Positions 16,890-26,921 of a stretch of 55,823 nucleotides of DNA are shown here, in pieces. This DNA is from Candidatus Cryptoclostridium obscurum (GTDB taxonomy: Bacteria > Bacillota > Dehalobacteriia > UBA7702). The position numbers and the translations under genes were made by a program. Location of the stretch: assembly GCA_904420535.1 (NCBI GenBank), contig CAJFVQ010000011.1:1-55823 (forward strand), given 5' to 3'. How positions within the stretch are numbered: the first letter of the stretch is position 1; every line of letters begins with the position of its first letter. A model generated the notes under the pieces. That model was not told the origin of the DNA, made no database searches, and saw only the letters and a list, made by a program, of their open reading frames with translations.

Positions 16890-17105
16890 GTAATCACCCC
16901 TTACAAGTATAGTGGATTGTCTCGTGAAATATACTATCCAATTGCTGGTATGTCCATTATATGAGGGTTTGCGCAAAATGTCAAACATGGCAAAGACGAA
17001 AGAATCATTTGGCAGTTATGATCAATTTTTGTCGATGATTGGATGTATTTGCAATGGCATCACAGAACCCAAGATTGAAATTGAGTCGGAAAAATATCAA
17101 AATAA

Positions 17106-17131
17106 AAAAGCACCCTGATGGGGTGCTCTTG
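17106..17131 (-). terminator. rpsT terminator
   Basis: On the minus strand GAGCACCC pairs with GGGTGC around CATCA, followed by six T residues, just after the S20 stop. Confidence 0.88.
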
Positions 17132-17132
17132 G

Positions 17133-17396
17133 TTACGCCATAGCGTTAAAAGCTTTTTGCAGTTTGGATTTTTTTCTCGCAGCTGCGTTTTTATGGATCA
17201 GCTTTTTGCCGGCAGCTTTGTCAAGGAGGCTAATGAGATCTTTCAACAAAGGCTGAGCTAATTCTTTGTTGCCGGCTTCCACTGCTTCTTTATATTTTCT
17301 GGTTGCAGTCTTGATTCTGGATTTCGCAGCCATATTGCGCATTCTGCGAACTTCGGCGACTTTCACTCTTTTTGCTGCAGATTTAATATTGGGCAT
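17133..17396 (-). CDS. rpsT: 30S ribosomal protein S20
   Basis: An 87-residue basic protein that binds 16S rRNA early in 30S assembly. MPNIKSAAKRVKVAEVRRMRN at the start and KAAGKKLIHKNAAARKKSKL at the end are the S20 signature. The start at 17396 has GAGGTG six bases upstream. It is transcribed alone and divergently from spoIIP, an arrangement common in Bacillota. Confidence 0.97.
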   Translation of the reverse strand: MPNIKSAAKRVKVAEVRRMRNMAAKSRIKTATRKYKEAVEAGNKELAQPLLKDLISLLDKAAGKKLIHKNAAARKKSKLQKAFNAMA

Positions 17397-17448
17397 TTTT
17401 TCACCTCCTCGTATTGCGAATCAATCATACGCATCATTGCACCAAAAT

Positions 17449-17477
17449 ACTATATCATACTTCTTTCAAAAAGGCAA
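17449..17477 (-). promoter_or_regulatory. rpsT promoter
   Basis: On the minus strand TTGCCT (17477-17472) and TATAGT (17454-17449) are 17 bases apart, 53 bases before the S20 start. Confidence 0.65.
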
Positions 17478-17544
17478 GAGGAAATTGAGAAAAGTTATTT
17501 TTTCTTTCTCTGTGGCATAGGATTTTTGTTAAGGAGGATGTGGT

Positions 17545-18510
17545 ATGACGTCAATTTATTACCGCCGTTATCGGCGGAAACGATATAAAAAATGGAAAGC
17601 TTTTCTGGGAGTCGGTATTTGCGTTCTTTTTTTGTTGTCTGTTGCATTCATTTGGGGAATGCCCAACCAAAAACAACCGTTGTCATTGGTTGCCCGTTCC
17701 ATGTTCTTTTATGGTGGGGATTTTATTTCATTGCGCGGTGCGGAAAAGCAATTTCCTGTTTTGGCCGAGGAAGAGTATGATTCTGTTTTAGTGGACTGGA
17801 GCATCGATTACGATCCTGGCGTTGAAGGGGAATCGGAAATACCTGTTTTTGTTCGTAGGGAAATTTCAGCAGATCAGACCATTTCTACAACGACATCGAA
17901 TTTAACGGGACAACCTGCCGTTACCGTTGATGAAACTGTACGGGTTCTGATTTATTGCACCCATACTTCGGAATCCTATGCCGACGGCGCCACTGTGTTG
18001 GACGGTGCTGCGTATCTCAGGGATGTGCTGCGAGAGCAGTATGGTATTACAGCGGTGGTCAGCGAAACGGTCCACGACTCACCAGAGTGGTACAAAAGCT
18101 ACGCCAATTCACGGAAAACTGCCGCTGCTATGATGGAGGAATATCCAGATGCCCAGTTATTGATCGACTTTCATCGCGATTCCGGCGTCTCTAAGGAAGA
18201 TTGTACGGTGTCGTTACCTCAAGGGGATGCCGCTACGCTCCTGTTGGTGGTAGGCAGTAATATGACAATGGAACATCCCAATTGGGAAGAAAACCAGAAA
18301 ACTGCCGAAGCTCTTGGAACCGAAATTTCTTCAGTAAACAGCGATATTCTACGCGGTGTTCGCGTGCAAAAAGGACGCTATAATCAGCATTTAACGAAAA
18401 ATGCTGTGTTGCTGGAGGTTGGTACTGACCTCAATTCCTATGAGGAGGTGCAGCGAGGGGTAGAAATCGCCGCGCAGGGGATTGCGTCCTATTTACAATC
18501 ACAGTCATGA
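17545..18510 (+). CDS. spoIIP: stage II sporulation protein P, peptidoglycan hydrolase
   Basis: A 321-residue membrane-anchored amidase/endopeptidase that, with SpoIID and SpoIIM, thins the septal wall during engulfment. A basic N-terminus (YYRRYRRKRYKKWK) precedes one membrane helix at about 18-40. The SpoIIP domain occupies the C-terminal two-thirds: VLIYCTHTSESY, LLIDFHRDSG, GRYNQHLTKNAVLLEVGTDLNSYEE, whose His, Glu and Asp residues form the metal site. AAGGAGG lies eight bases before the ATG. Its presence indicates that the organism, or a recent ancestor, made endospores. The position between rpsT and lepA is the usual one in Clostridia. Confidence 0.95.
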   Translation: MTSIYYRRYRRKRYKKWKAFLGVGICVLFLLSVAFIWGMPNQKQPLSLVARSMFFYGGDFISLRGAEKQFPVLAEEEYDSVLVDWSIDYDPGVEGESEIPVFVRREISADQTISTTTSNLTGQPAVTVDETVRVLIYCTHTSESYADGATVLDGAAYLRDVLREQYGITAVVSETVHDSPEWYKSYANSRKTAAAMMEEYPDAQLLIDFHRDSGVSKEDCTVSLPQGDAATLLLVVGSNMTMEHPNWEENQKTAEALGTEISSVNSDILRGVRVQKGRYNQHLTKNAVLLEVGTDLNSYEEVQRGVEIAAQGIASYLQSQS

Positions 18511-18569
18511 GGGAGAGGGGGATGTTTGATCCTCTTCACAAGAAAAAGTCGAATATTACAAAAAATATT

Positions 18570-18598
18570 TTGAAACCATCCTTATTTTGTAGTATACT
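18570..18598 (+). promoter_or_regulatory. murJ promoter
   Basis: TTGAAA (18570-18575) and TATACT (18593-18598), 17-base spacer, 33 bases before the murJ start. Confidence 0.65.
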
Positions 18599-18631
18599 AT
18601 ACGATAGACTATTTTTAGGGTGGAGCAAGTA

Positions 18632-20236
18632 ATGGCAGAAGAAATCGGAAAAGAAAATAAACTGGTAAAATCCACAGCTGTATCGGCTATGATGATTATG
18701 ATGTCCATGGTGATCTCCCGCATCCTCGGTTTTGTGCGAGATATGATTATTTCCAACCAATTTGGGCAGAGTTATTATACCGACGCTTATAACGCGGCTT
18801 TCAGCATTCCCGATTTTATTTATATGATTTTGGTAGGAGGCGCTTTCAGCGCCGCCTTTGTGCCGACGTTTTCTTCCTATATTGCCAAAGGCAAGGAAGA
18901 TGAAGCATGGAAGATCGCCAGCATTACTTTGAACGCTGTTTGCGTCGGCCTTCTGGTATTGCTGGGGGCTGCTTTCGTGTTTACTCCTCAGCTTTTAGGG
19001 CTGATTGTAAAAAACTTTGACGCTGTCACCATGGATCTGGCCATAACACTTACCAGAATTATGTTGCTGCAGGTAGTCTTTATGGCTTTGGCCGGGATTT
19101 GTTCCGGAATTTTGCAGTCATATAAAATTTTTGGCCCCACAGCTTATGGCGGTGTTGTTTATAACCTAGGTATCATAGTGATCGGCGGTTTTTTTAGCGG
19201 CATTGTGGAAAAATATTTTCCTGGTTATGGGATTGCTGCTTTTTCCATTGGTGTTGTCGTTGGGGCTTTTGGTAACTTTTTGATTCAAGCGGTATCTTTG
19301 AAAAGTGTCGGTATCCATTACACGCCTTCTTTTGACGTGCGGAATCCGGGTTTCAGTAAGATGCTGGGATTGATGGTACCGGTGCTCATTGGTCTTTCCG
19401 CCAATGAATTGAGTTTATTTGTGAATCAGTATTTAGCCTCGGGACTGTCGGAAGGATTGCTTTCTGCATGGAAAATGGCGTCCCGTTTCATGCAACTTCC
19501 TATTTCAATCTTCGCCATTTCCATTGCTATGACCCTATTTCCCGTTTTGACCAGGGAAGCAGCTACGAATCGGATTGATGATTTCCGTAAGGATTACAGT
19601 AACGGTTTGCAAACCATCTTTTTTATTTGTATTCCTTGTTCTGTGCTGTTGGCTGTTTTGGGAGAACCTTTTATCCGCTTATTATTTGAAACGGGGAAAT
19701 TTACGGCAGAAAATACCGAAAATACTGCTTTCGCATTGGTACTTTTTTCTTTTGGCATTTTTGCCCAAGGGGGAATCCATTTGTCCAGCCGTGCGTTTTA
19801 TGCTTTTCAGGATACAAGAACTCCGGTGCTCATGGCGGTATTGGGGATTATTGTTAATATCATTTTGAGCATTCTGTTGATCGGCCCCCTACAGCACGGC
19901 GGTTTGGCCTTGGCCTACTCTATTGGTGGTATTGTCAATCTGTTTTTATTGATGTGGGCATTGCGCCGCCGCTTGGGTCATGTCAATATCCGTTCGATTT
20001 TAAAATCATCGCTGCAAACCCTTTTTGCTTCGGGGATCATGGGGATTGCTGCATGGCTGATCGCCTGGGCTTGTGAAGCGCTGTTTGGTATCGAAGGGAA
20101 AGGCGCCCAAGCGGTGCAGCTGTTCTCTGCGGGGATCCTTTCGGTTATCGTTTTTATGTTGGTAGCGAAGTTAATGAAAATGCCTGAAGCCGATACTGTT
20201 TTTCGTATGATGAAACGCCGCTTTCACCGCGGTTAA
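18632..20236 (+). CDS. murJ: lipid II flippase MurJ
   Basis: A 534-residue polytopic membrane protein with about 14 helices, MOP superfamily, which flips lipid II to the outer face of the membrane. The family start VISRILGFVRDMIISNQFG, with the essential Arg residues, the AFSIPDFIYMILVGGAFSAAFVP segment (only in outline here), and RLLFETGKFT are all present. The start at 18632 is chosen for the GGTGGAG site six bases upstream. It has its own promoter and lies just upstream of lepA, with 21 bases between them. Confidence 0.95.
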   Translation: MAEEIGKENKLVKSTAVSAMMIMMSMVISRILGFVRDMIISNQFGQSYYTDAYNAAFSIPDFIYMILVGGAFSAAFVPTFSSYIAKGKEDEAWKIASITLNAVCVGLLVLLGAAFVFTPQLLGLIVKNFDAVTMDLAITLTRIMLLQVVFMALAGICSGILQSYKIFGPTAYGGVVYNLGIIVIGGFFSGIVEKYFPGYGIAAFSIGVVVGAFGNFLIQAVSLKSVGIHYTPSFDVRNPGFSKMLGLMVPVLIGLSANELSLFVNQYLASGLSEGLLSAWKMASRFMQLPISIFAISIAMTLFPVLTREAATNRIDDFRKDYSNGLQTIFFICIPCSVLLAVLGEPFIRLLFETGKFTAENTENTAFALVLFSFGIFAQGGIHLSSRAFYAFQDTRTPVLMAVLGIIVNIILSILLIGPLQHGGLALAYSIGGIVNLFLLMWALRRRLGHVNIRSILKSSLQTLFASGIMGIAAWLIAWACEALFGIEGKGAQAVQLFSAGILSVIVFMLVAKLMKMPEADTVFRMMKRRFHRG

Positions 20237-20257
20237 TAGATAGAGAGGTAGATCCAA

Positions 20258-22063
20258 TTGACCACTGAGTTGAAAACGACAAGAAATTTCTGTATTATTG
20301 CCCATATTGACCACGGCAAAAGTACTTTGGCCGATCGTATTTTGGAAATGACCGGCGCCATTGCCCATAGAGACATGGAAGCCCAGATCCTTGATCAAAT
20401 GGATTTGGAACGGGAACGGGGCATTACCATTAAATTGCAGGCCGTGCGTTTGAATTACAAAGCCAAAGACGGCGTGGAATACACCTTGAATCTGATCGAT
20501 ACCCCGGGACACGTAGACTTTACTTATGAAGTTTCCCGCAGCCTTGCCGCTTGTGAAGGGGCACTGCTCGTCGTTGACGCGGTTCAGGGCATCGAGGCCC
20601 AGACCTTAGCCAATGCTTATTTGGCGGTGGAAAATGATTTGGAATTGATCCCCGTCATCAATAAGATCGACCTTCCCAGCGCCGATCCCGATGCGGTAAA
20701 AGAGCAGATTGAAGAGGTTTTGGGGATCGATGCCTCTGAGGCGCTCCTTGTTTCTGCCAAAACGGGACAAGGCGTTGATGAGGTCTTGGAAGCCATTGTG
20801 AATTTGATTCCGCCGCCTCAAGGCGACCGCGACGGTGATTTACAGGCTTTGATCTTTGATTCTCATTTTGATTCTTATAAAGGAGCGATTCCTTATGTTC
20901 GTGTGATAAACGGTTCTGTTTCCAAAGGCTCTAAAGTTTTAATGATGGGAACAGGAAAAGAATTCGACATTACGGAAGTCGGCGTGTTTACTCCTGCCTT
21001 AAAAATTGTGGACAAACTTCAGGCCGGCGATGTGGGGTATCTTGCTGCCAGCATCAAACACGTTAAGGATACCCAAGTGGGCGACACTGTTACCAATGCG
21101 GAACATCCGGCGTTGAATCCATTACCCGGTTATCGCCAGGCAATGCCCATGGTTTATTGCGGAATTTATCCCATTGAAAACAACGACTATGATAATTTGA
21201 AGGACGCCTTGGAAAAACTAGCATTGAATGATGCGGCCCTCGTTTACGAACCGGAGACTTCTGCAGCCTTGGGGTTCGGCTTCCGCTGCGGTTTTTTGGG
21301 ACTTCTCCATATGGAAATCATTCAGGAACGTCTGGAACGAGAATACAACCTAGACCTACTTACCACAGCACCCAGCGTGGATTATATCGTTTACGGCATT
21401 GACGGCAGTATTCAGCACGTGGAGAATCCCAGTTCCATGCCGGAGGTACAGAAAATCGAGCATATGGAAGAGCCTTATGTCAAGGCGACCATCATGTCGC
21501 CAAAGGATTATATCGGCGCGATCATGGAAATGATCCAAGATCGCCGGGGCATCTTTAAAAATATGGAATATATTTCTACAACGCGGGTGATGCTCACCTA
21601 TGAAGTGCCCCTGTCAGAAGTGATCTTTGACTTCTTCGATCAGCTGAAATCACGAACCCGGGGATATGCCTCTCTCGACTATGAATTAGCCGGATATCGG
21701 GCTTCCAATTTGGTGAAGTTGGATATTCTCGTCAACGGCGATGTAGTGGATGCTCTCTCCGCCATTGTTCATAAAGACAATGCCTATCATCGTGGCCGTC
21801 AGCTTACGGAAAAACTGCGGAAACTCATCCCCCGCCAGCTCTTTGAAGTGACGATTCAGGCGGCTGTGGGCAATAAGGTCATTGCTAGGGAATCAGTAAA
21901 GGCTTTGCGAAAAAATGTCATTGAAAAATGTTATGGCGGCGATATCAGCCGCAAACGCAAACTGTTGGAAAAACAAAAGGAAGGGAAAAAACGCATGAAG
22001 CAAATGGGGAATGTGGAAATCCCCCAGGAGGCTTTCATGGCTGTTTTGAAATTGGATGATTGA
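20258..22063 (+). CDS. lepA: elongation factor 4 (LepA) GTPase
   Basis: A 601-residue translational GTPase, EF4, which acts on ribosomes during elongation or assembly. The G motifs are AHIDHGKST (G1), GITIK (G2), DTPGHVDF (G3), NKIDLPSA (G4) and SAKTG (G5). The LepA-specific C-terminal domain ends with [17 protein letters not shown]. The start is TTG with a GAGAGG site eight bases upstream. The stop TGA overlaps the hemW ATG (TGATG), so the two are translationally coupled. Length is standard. Confidence 0.98.
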   Translation: MTTELKTTRNFCIIAHIDHGKSTLADRILEMTGAIAHRDMEAQILDQMDLERERGITIKLQAVRLNYKAKDGVEYTLNLIDTPGHVDFTYEVSRSLAACEGALLVVDAVQGIEAQTLANAYLAVENDLELIPVINKIDLPSADPDAVKEQIEEVLGIDASEALLVSAKTGQGVDEVLEAIVNLIPPPQGDRDGDLQALIFDSHFDSYKGAIPYVRVINGSVSKGSKVLMMGTGKEFDITEVGVFTPALKIVDKLQAGDVGYLAASIKHVKDTQVGDTVTNAEHPALNPLPGYRQAMPMVYCGIYPIENNDYDNLKDALEKLALNDAALVYEPETSAALGFGFRCGFLGLLHMEIIQERLEREYNLDLLTTAPSVDYIVYGIDGSIQHVENPSSMPEVQKIEHMEEPYVKATIMSPKDYIGAIMEMIQDRRGIFKNMEYISTTRVMLTYEVPLSEVIFDFFDQLKSRTRGYASLDYELAGYRASNLVKLDILVNGDVVDALSAIVHKDNAYHRGRQLTEKLRKLIPRQLFEVTIQAAVGNKVIARESVKALRKNVIEKCYGGDISRKRKLLEKQKEGKKRMKQMGNVEIPQEAFMAVLKLDD

Positions 22064-23193
22064 TGAGATCCCTTTATGTCCATATCCCTTTTTGTCGGGA
22101 AAAATGTAATTACTGTGATTTTGTGTCGGACAAAGCCTCTCGCGCCCAGCGGGAGGCTTATTTGGCGTTGCTGGTGCGGGAAGGGGAGTTATACCGCAAC
22201 CTCGCGCCGAAAGACGGTTTGTCCACCATATTTTTTGGCGGCGGTACGCCATCCCTGCTCCGTCCCGAAGATTTTGCATTTTTGTTGGATTGCTTTCGTA
22301 ATTCTTTCGGGTTCGACAGCGATATGGAGATCACTGTAGAAGCCAATCCGGAAGGAATCGACGGTTCCTATTGCAAGGAATTGTCTTCTTTGGGCATCAA
22401 CCGTATTTCCTTTGGTGCCCAAGCGTTTCAAGATCATCTTCTGAAAGCCATGGGACGCCGCCATCGGAGCGATGATATCGCCAAGGCTGTTTCCCTGGCA
22501 AGGGAGAGCGGTTTCTCTAATATCAACCTTGATTTGATTTACGGCCTGCCTGGACAGACCATGGCGGATTGGCGGGAGAGTTTGGTGGCTGCGGCATCGT
22601 TGCCCATCACTCATCTCTCGACTTATGGTTTAAAGCTCTCCCAGGCTTCTCCCTGGGGACGGCGGCTTTCGGCAGGGGATCTTTCCTTACCCCATGAGGA
22701 TCTCAATGCAGATATGCAGCTTTATGCTATGGATTTCCTGGAAGGGCAGGGGATTCATCGTTACGAGATTGCCAATTTTGCGAAATCCGGTTTTAAATGC
22801 CGTCATAATCTCGCTTATTGGCGGAGACAGGACTATTTAGGATTGGGATTAAACGCTTCTTCCTTGCTTTCTCGGGATGTGCGGACTAGGAATTATTCTT
22901 CCATGAATTTCTACCGAGATGCGGTGGAACGGGGAACGTTTCCCCATGAAGAGAAAGAAAATCTTTCAGACCAAGAGGTCATGGAGGAGGAATTATTTTT
23001 ATCACTTCGCTTGGTTGAAGGGATTTCTTTGAAAAGTTTTGAGGAAAAATATGGGTACAATTTTTTTACACAAAAAAAAGGTCAAATGGTCAAACTTTTT
23101 GAAGCGGGCCTGATTATAGTGGAAAAAGACCAGCTCAAGATAACAAATAGGGGCGTTTTGCTGAATAATGAGATCGCTTCTTTGTTAATTTGA
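22063..23193 (+). CDS. hemW: radical SAM heme chaperone HemW
   Basis: A 376-residue radical SAM protein, formerly HemN-like, that carries heme to target proteins. HIPFCREKCNYCDF holds the CxxxCxxC cluster ligands (Cys 11, 15, 18), and the extra Cys after the third ligand that marks true HemN is absent. Other family features are FFGGGTPSLL, EANPEG, NRISFGAQAFQD and DLIYGLPGQT, and the C-terminal HemN domain. The ATG overlaps the lepA stop by one base. It ends just before the heat-shock promoter. Confidence 0.95.
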   Translation: MRSLYVHIPFCREKCNYCDFVSDKASRAQREAYLALLVREGELYRNLAPKDGLSTIFFGGGTPSLLRPEDFAFLLDCFRNSFGFDSDMEITVEANPEGIDGSYCKELSSLGINRISFGAQAFQDHLLKAMGRRHRSDDIAKAVSLARESGFSNINLDLIYGLPGQTMADWRESLVAAASLPITHLSTYGLKLSQASPWGRRLSAGDLSLPHEDLNADMQLYAMDFLEGQGIHRYEIANFAKSGFKCRHNLAYWRRQDYLGLGLNASSLLSRDVRTRNYSSMNFYRDAVERGTFPHEEKENLSDQEVMEEELFLSLRLVEGISLKSFEEKYGYNFFTQKKGQMVKLFEAGLIIVEKDQLKITNRGVLLNNEIASLLI

Positions 23194-23207
23194 CCGCTTT
23201 TGCCCTA

Positions 23208-23236
23208 TTGACAATTTTGTTTTGCGGTGTTATCCT
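23208..23236 (+). promoter_or_regulatory. hrcA-grpE-dnaK-dnaJ promoter
   Basis: TTGACA (23208-23213) and TATCCT (23231-23236) are 17 bases apart, directly upstream of the CIRCE element. Confidence 0.8.
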
Positions 23237-23240
23237 TATT

Positions 23241-23267
23241 TTAGCACTCGATGATGATGAGTGCTAA
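23241..23267. promoter_or_regulatory. CIRCE operator for HrcA
   Basis: TTAGCACTC, nine bases, GAGTGCTAA: a perfect match to the conserved heat-shock inverted repeat. HrcA binds here and represses until protein stress ties up GroEL. Confidence 0.98.
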
Positions 23268-23283
23268 CAAAGGAGATGGTATT

Positions 23284-24324
23284 ATGGACGAACGCAAGCA
23301 AAAGGTCCTGAGAGCCATAATCACCGACTATATCAATACCGCGGAGCCGGTGGGCTCCAGAACCATTGCGAAAAATTACGATCTTGGTGTTAGTTCTGCC
23401 ACCATTCGCAATGAAATGTCTGATTTGGAAGATATGGGGTTGATTGAACAGCCCCACACCTCTGCCGGGCGAATCCCTTCCCAACAAGGATATCGTTATT
23501 ACGTCGACTTTCTCATGGATGAAGGCACTCTGGTTCCCGGAGAACGCGAAGCCATTCAGGCATTTTTTGGCGAGCATTTGCCCCGCCTTGATCGTCTGTT
23601 CAATGATACTTGTAAAGTTCTTTCTGACCTTTCTCAGTATATTACCATGATCATGACGCCGGCAAAGAGTACCGGAACGTTGGAAAAGATGCAGCTTTTA
23701 TCGCTGAATCCTTTTCAGGCAGTATTAGTTATCGTAACCGACGTGGGATTAGTGCATCACCGTACCATTGATTTTCCTATCCCCGTCAGCGAAAAACGTT
23801 TGGAAGAAATCAATCAGGCGTTGTTGAAAAAATTGAAAGGTCGCAATATCGGAGATGTAAATAATACTTTGATGCAAGAAATTTCCGGAGAGCTGTCTAA
23901 GGAAATGTCAATCGTAGACAGTATTTTGGAAATGATGTCCGATGCGGTGAAAGCCAGCGGCGAGGAGAAGATTTTCCTGGAAGGTACTTTAAATATTTTG
24001 AACCAACCGGAATTCCGGGATATCGAAAAAGTGAAAGAAATTCTTTCCTTCCTTACCAATGAAGAAATATTAAAGGAACTGCTTCACGGCAAAAATGCGG
24101 AAGGTACTAGTTTTGCCATTGGTGAAGAATTATCTCATGGGCAGATTCATCAATGTTCCATGGTGACCTGTACTTACCATATCAACGGAAATACCGTTGG
24201 CACCATTGGTATTCTGGGTCCCACCCGTATGGAATACGCGCGCAGCGCCTCGTTGATTCAAGAAGTGGCGGGTCAATTATCTTCGGTGCTGCAAAATATC
24301 AATAAAAACGGAGGCACAAAGTGA
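23284..24324 (+). CDS. hrcA: heat-inducible transcription repressor HrcA
   Basis: A 346-residue CIRCE-binding repressor. The N-terminal winged helix reads LRAIITDYINTAEPVGSRTI, then SSATIRNEMSDLEDMGLIEQ and PHTSAGRIPSQQGYRYYVD, all characteristic of HrcA; the C-terminal GAF-like domain follows. The ATG at 23284 has AAAGGAG eight bases upstream and sits 17 bases after CIRCE; a GATGATGATG reading inside CIRCE is rejected. The stop overlaps the grpE start by four bases (GTGA). The operon order hrcA-grpE-dnaK-dnaJ is typical of Bacillota. Confidence 0.97.
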   Translation: MDERKQKVLRAIITDYINTAEPVGSRTIAKNYDLGVSSATIRNEMSDLEDMGLIEQPHTSAGRIPSQQGYRYYVDFLMDEGTLVPGEREAIQAFFGEHLPRLDRLFNDTCKVLSDLSQYITMIMTPAKSTGTLEKMQLLSLNPFQAVLVIVTDVGLVHHRTIDFPIPVSEKRLEEINQALLKKLKGRNIGDVNNTLMQEISGELSKEMSIVDSILEMMSDAVKASGEEKIFLEGTLNILNQPEFRDIEKVKEILSFLTNEEILKELLHGKNAEGTSFAIGEELSHGQIHQCSMVTCTYHINGNTVGTIGILGPTRMEYARSASLIQEVAGQLSSVLQNINKNGGTK

Positions 24325-24908
24325 CAAAGGAAACGAGTGAAAAGGATCCCCAGAAAACCTCATCTTCTGCGGAGCCTCAAAAAGAAGACGATACGAAAAA
24401 AGAGCCCCAGACCTTGGAAGAATGTTTGACCGCGGAGAACGAAAGTCTCATTGCTGAGCTGGAGGAAGTAAAACAACAGCTGGAACAAGCCGAAAAAGAA
24501 AAGACGGAGCTCACCGATACGCTCCAGCGGCACCAGGCGGAGTTTGATAATTTCCGTCGCCGTACTTTAAAGGAAAAAGACGATTTGCGCCTTACTGCCG
24601 CCAGCAATTTGCTGACTGATTTGTTGCCGGTTCTTGATAATTTTGGTCGGGCCTTGATCCATGGCAAAGATGATCCTGTTTTGGAAGGCGTCGTGATGGT
24701 GCAAAAGCAGATGCTGGATATTTTGATCAATAACGGTCTCTCGATTGTGGGTGCCGAAGGTGAGGAATTTGATCCCAAAATCCACGATGCCATTGTTCAG
24801 GAAGAAAAAGAAGGGGCGGCAACTAATACGATTATCGAAGTATTGCAGCCCGGCTATATGTTTCACGACAAGTTATTGCGTCCCGCTATGGTGAAAGTTG
24901 CAAAATAG
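24321..24908 (+). CDS. grpE: nucleotide exchange factor GrpE
   Basis: A 195-residue DnaK exchange factor. A long charged N-terminal region precedes a coiled coil (about 35-85), then the conserved core FDNFRRRT...DLLPVLDNFGRAL and the C-terminal beta domain ending GYMFHDKLLRPAMVKV. It starts at GTG 24321, overlapping hrcA by four bases, so translation is coupled. The 139-base gap before dnaK has a small AGGAT/ATCCT hairpin, possibly a processing site. Confidence 0.96.
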   Translation: MTKETSEKDPQKTSSSAEPQKEDDTKKEPQTLEECLTAENESLIAELEEVKQQLEQAEKEKTELTDTLQRHQAEFDNFRRRTLKEKDDLRLTAASNLLTDLLPVLDNFGRALIHGKDDPVLEGVVMVQKQMLDILINNGLSIVGAEGEEFDPKIHDAIVQEEKEGAATNTIIEVLQPGYMFHDKLLRPAMVKVAK

Positions 24909-25047
24909 TGGCGACGGTGATGAAAAACCGCGGAAGATCGCGTCTGAAACCAAAGGGTTTCTAATACAATATAGGATAGGAAATCCTGTATTCATTGTTG
25001 TTGCTCAATAAAAATTTTACATAATTTGAAACTGGAGGTAATTTGTA

Positions 25048-26898
25048 ATGAGTAAGATCATAGGTATTGACTTGGGTACCACAAATTCCTGCGTTGCCGT
25101 GATGGAAGGCGGCGAAGCAGTCATTATTCCCAACGCTGAAGGAGGTAGAACCACCCCTTCTGTTGTTGCTTTTTCCAATTCCGGCGAACGTCTTGTCGGG
25201 GCGGTGGCCAAACGTCAGGCCATTACCAATCCTGATAAAACCGTAATGTCGATTAAACGTCATATGGGCCAGGATTATAAAGTACATATTGATAATAAAA
25301 CCTACACCCCTCAGGAAATTTCCGCAATGATTTTGCAGAAATTGAAAGCTGATGCCGAAGCGTATCTGGGAACCACCGTTGATAAAGCTGTCATTACCGT
25401 TCCCGCGTATTTTACCGATAGCCAGCGCCAGGCGACCAAAGATGCCGGCACCATTGCCGGTTTGGAAGTGCTTCGTATTATCAACGAGCCCACGGCGGCA
25501 GCTTTGTCCTACGGCCTCGATAAAGGCGACGACCATACGGTTCTCGTTTTTGACTTGGGCGGCGGTACCTTCGACGTTTCCATCCTTGAATTGGGGGACG
25601 GCGTCTTTGAGGTAAAAGCCACTAACGGTAATAATCTGTTGGGCGGCGATGACTTTGACCAAAAGATCATCGATTATTTGGTTGCTGAGTTTAAAAAAGC
25701 CGAAGGCATTGATCTTTCCCAGGACAAAATGGCGATGCAGCGTCTGAAAGAAGCTGCGGAAAAAGCTAAGATTGAACTTTCCGGCGTCATGACCGCCAAT
25801 ATCAATTTGCCTTTTATCACCGCTACAGCTGACGGCCCTAAACATATGGATATTACTTTGACCCGGGCCAAATTTGATGAACTTACCAAGGACTTGGTGG
25901 AAAAAACCATGGGGCCCACGAAACAGGCGATGCAGGACGCGGGACTTTCTGCTTCCGACATTGATAAAATTATCCTCGTCGGCGGTTCTTCCCGTATCCC
26001 CGCAGTGCAGGAAGCCATTAAAAATCTCTTGGGGAAAGAGCCCCATAAAGGCGTCAACCCTGATGAATGCGTTGCTTTGGGCGCTTCGATCCAAGGTGGT
26101 GTTCTCGGCGGTGAAGTGAAAGATGTTTTGCTTTTGGATGTTACCCCCCTCTCTCTGGGGATCGAAACTTTGGGCGGCGTCAATACGGTACTGATCGAAA
26201 GAAATACTACCATTCCCACATCAAAGAGTCAGGTATTCTCTACGGCTGCCGACAATCAGCCTGCTGTAGAAATCCACGTTTTGCAGGGTGAACGTCCCAT
26301 GGCTGTGGATAACAAAACGCTCGGCCGTTTCAACCTCAACGATATTCCCCCGGCTCCTCGCGGTGTGCCCCAGATCGAAGTAAAATTTGATATCGACGCC
26401 AACGGCATTGTTCACGTCAGCGCCAAAGATTTGGGTACCGGGAAAGAACAGTCAATCACCATTACCGCTTCCAGCGGTCTCAGTGACGAAGATATTCAAC
26501 GTATGGTGGATGATGCAGAAAAGTATAAAGAAGAAGACGATAAACGAAAAGAACAGATCGAACTTCGCAATCAGGCAGACACCGCTGTTTACCAGGTGGA
26601 AAACACCATGAAAGATATGGCGGATAAACTGACGGACAGTGAAAAGAATGATTTGGAATCGGCAAAATCCGAATTAAAAGCTGCTTTAGACGGAAGCGAT
26701 AGCGACGCCATTAAGACGAAACTCGACGCGCTTTACAGCGTACTCCATAAAGTTTCCGAACGAGTATACGGCGAAATGGCACAGCAACAAGCGCAAGCTA
26801 CCGGTGATAATTCAAATGCTGGTCAATCTTCCGGTGGCGGTGATGACGATGTAGTGGATGCCGATTATACTGTAGTTGATGACGACGATAAAAAATAA
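25048..26898 (+). CDS. dnaK: molecular chaperone DnaK (Hsp70)
   Basis: A 616-residue Hsp70. The ATPase domain has [29 protein letters not shown] and [11 protein letters not shown]; the linker [15 protein letters not shown] leads to the substrate-binding domain, and the helical lid follows, ending in an acidic tail [13 protein letters not shown]. The short bacterial Gram-positive form (lacking part of the N-terminal lobe insertion found in proteobacteria) is consistent with its length. GGAGG lies eight bases before the ATG. It works with DnaJ and GrpE in folding and stress response. Confidence 0.99.
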   Translation: MSKIIGIDLGTTNSCVAVMEGGEAVIIPNAEGGRTTPSVVAFSNSGERLVGAVAKRQAITNPDKTVMSIKRHMGQDYKVHIDNKTYTPQEISAMILQKLKADAEAYLGTTVDKAVITVPAYFTDSQRQATKDAGTIAGLEVLRIINEPTAAALSYGLDKGDDHTVLVFDLGGGTFDVSILELGDGVFEVKATNGNNLLGGDDFDQKIIDYLVAEFKKAEGIDLSQDKMAMQRLKEAAEKAKIELSGVMTANINLPFITATADGPKHMDITLTRAKFDELTKDLVEKTMGPTKQAMQDAGLSASDIDKIILVGGSSRIPAVQEAIKNLLGKEPHKGVNPDECVALGASIQGGVLGGEVKDVLLLDVTPLSLGIETLGGVNTVLIERNTTIPTSKSQVFSTAADNQPAVEIHVLQGERPMAVDNKTLGRFNLNDIPPAPRGVPQIEVKFDIDANGIVHVSAKDLGTGKEQSITITASSGLSDEDIQRMVDDAEKYKEEDDKRKEQIELRNQADTAVYQVENTMKDMADKLTDSEKNDLESAKSELKAALDGSDSDAIKTKLDALYSVLHKVSERVYGEMAQQQAQATGDNSNAGQSSGGGDDDVVDADYTVVDDDDKK

Positions 26899-26921
26899 TC
26901 GACGCAGGGAAAGGGAGACCA

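Noticed and set aside
16979-17118. 46-codon plus-strand frame between the SH3-repeat gene and rpsT
   Set aside because: It has no ribosome site and ends inside the rpsT terminator.
24961-26094. 377-codon open frame antisense to dnaK
   Set aside because: Long antisense frames opposite dnaK are a known artefact of its codon bias. There is no ribosome site and the plus-strand gene is certain.
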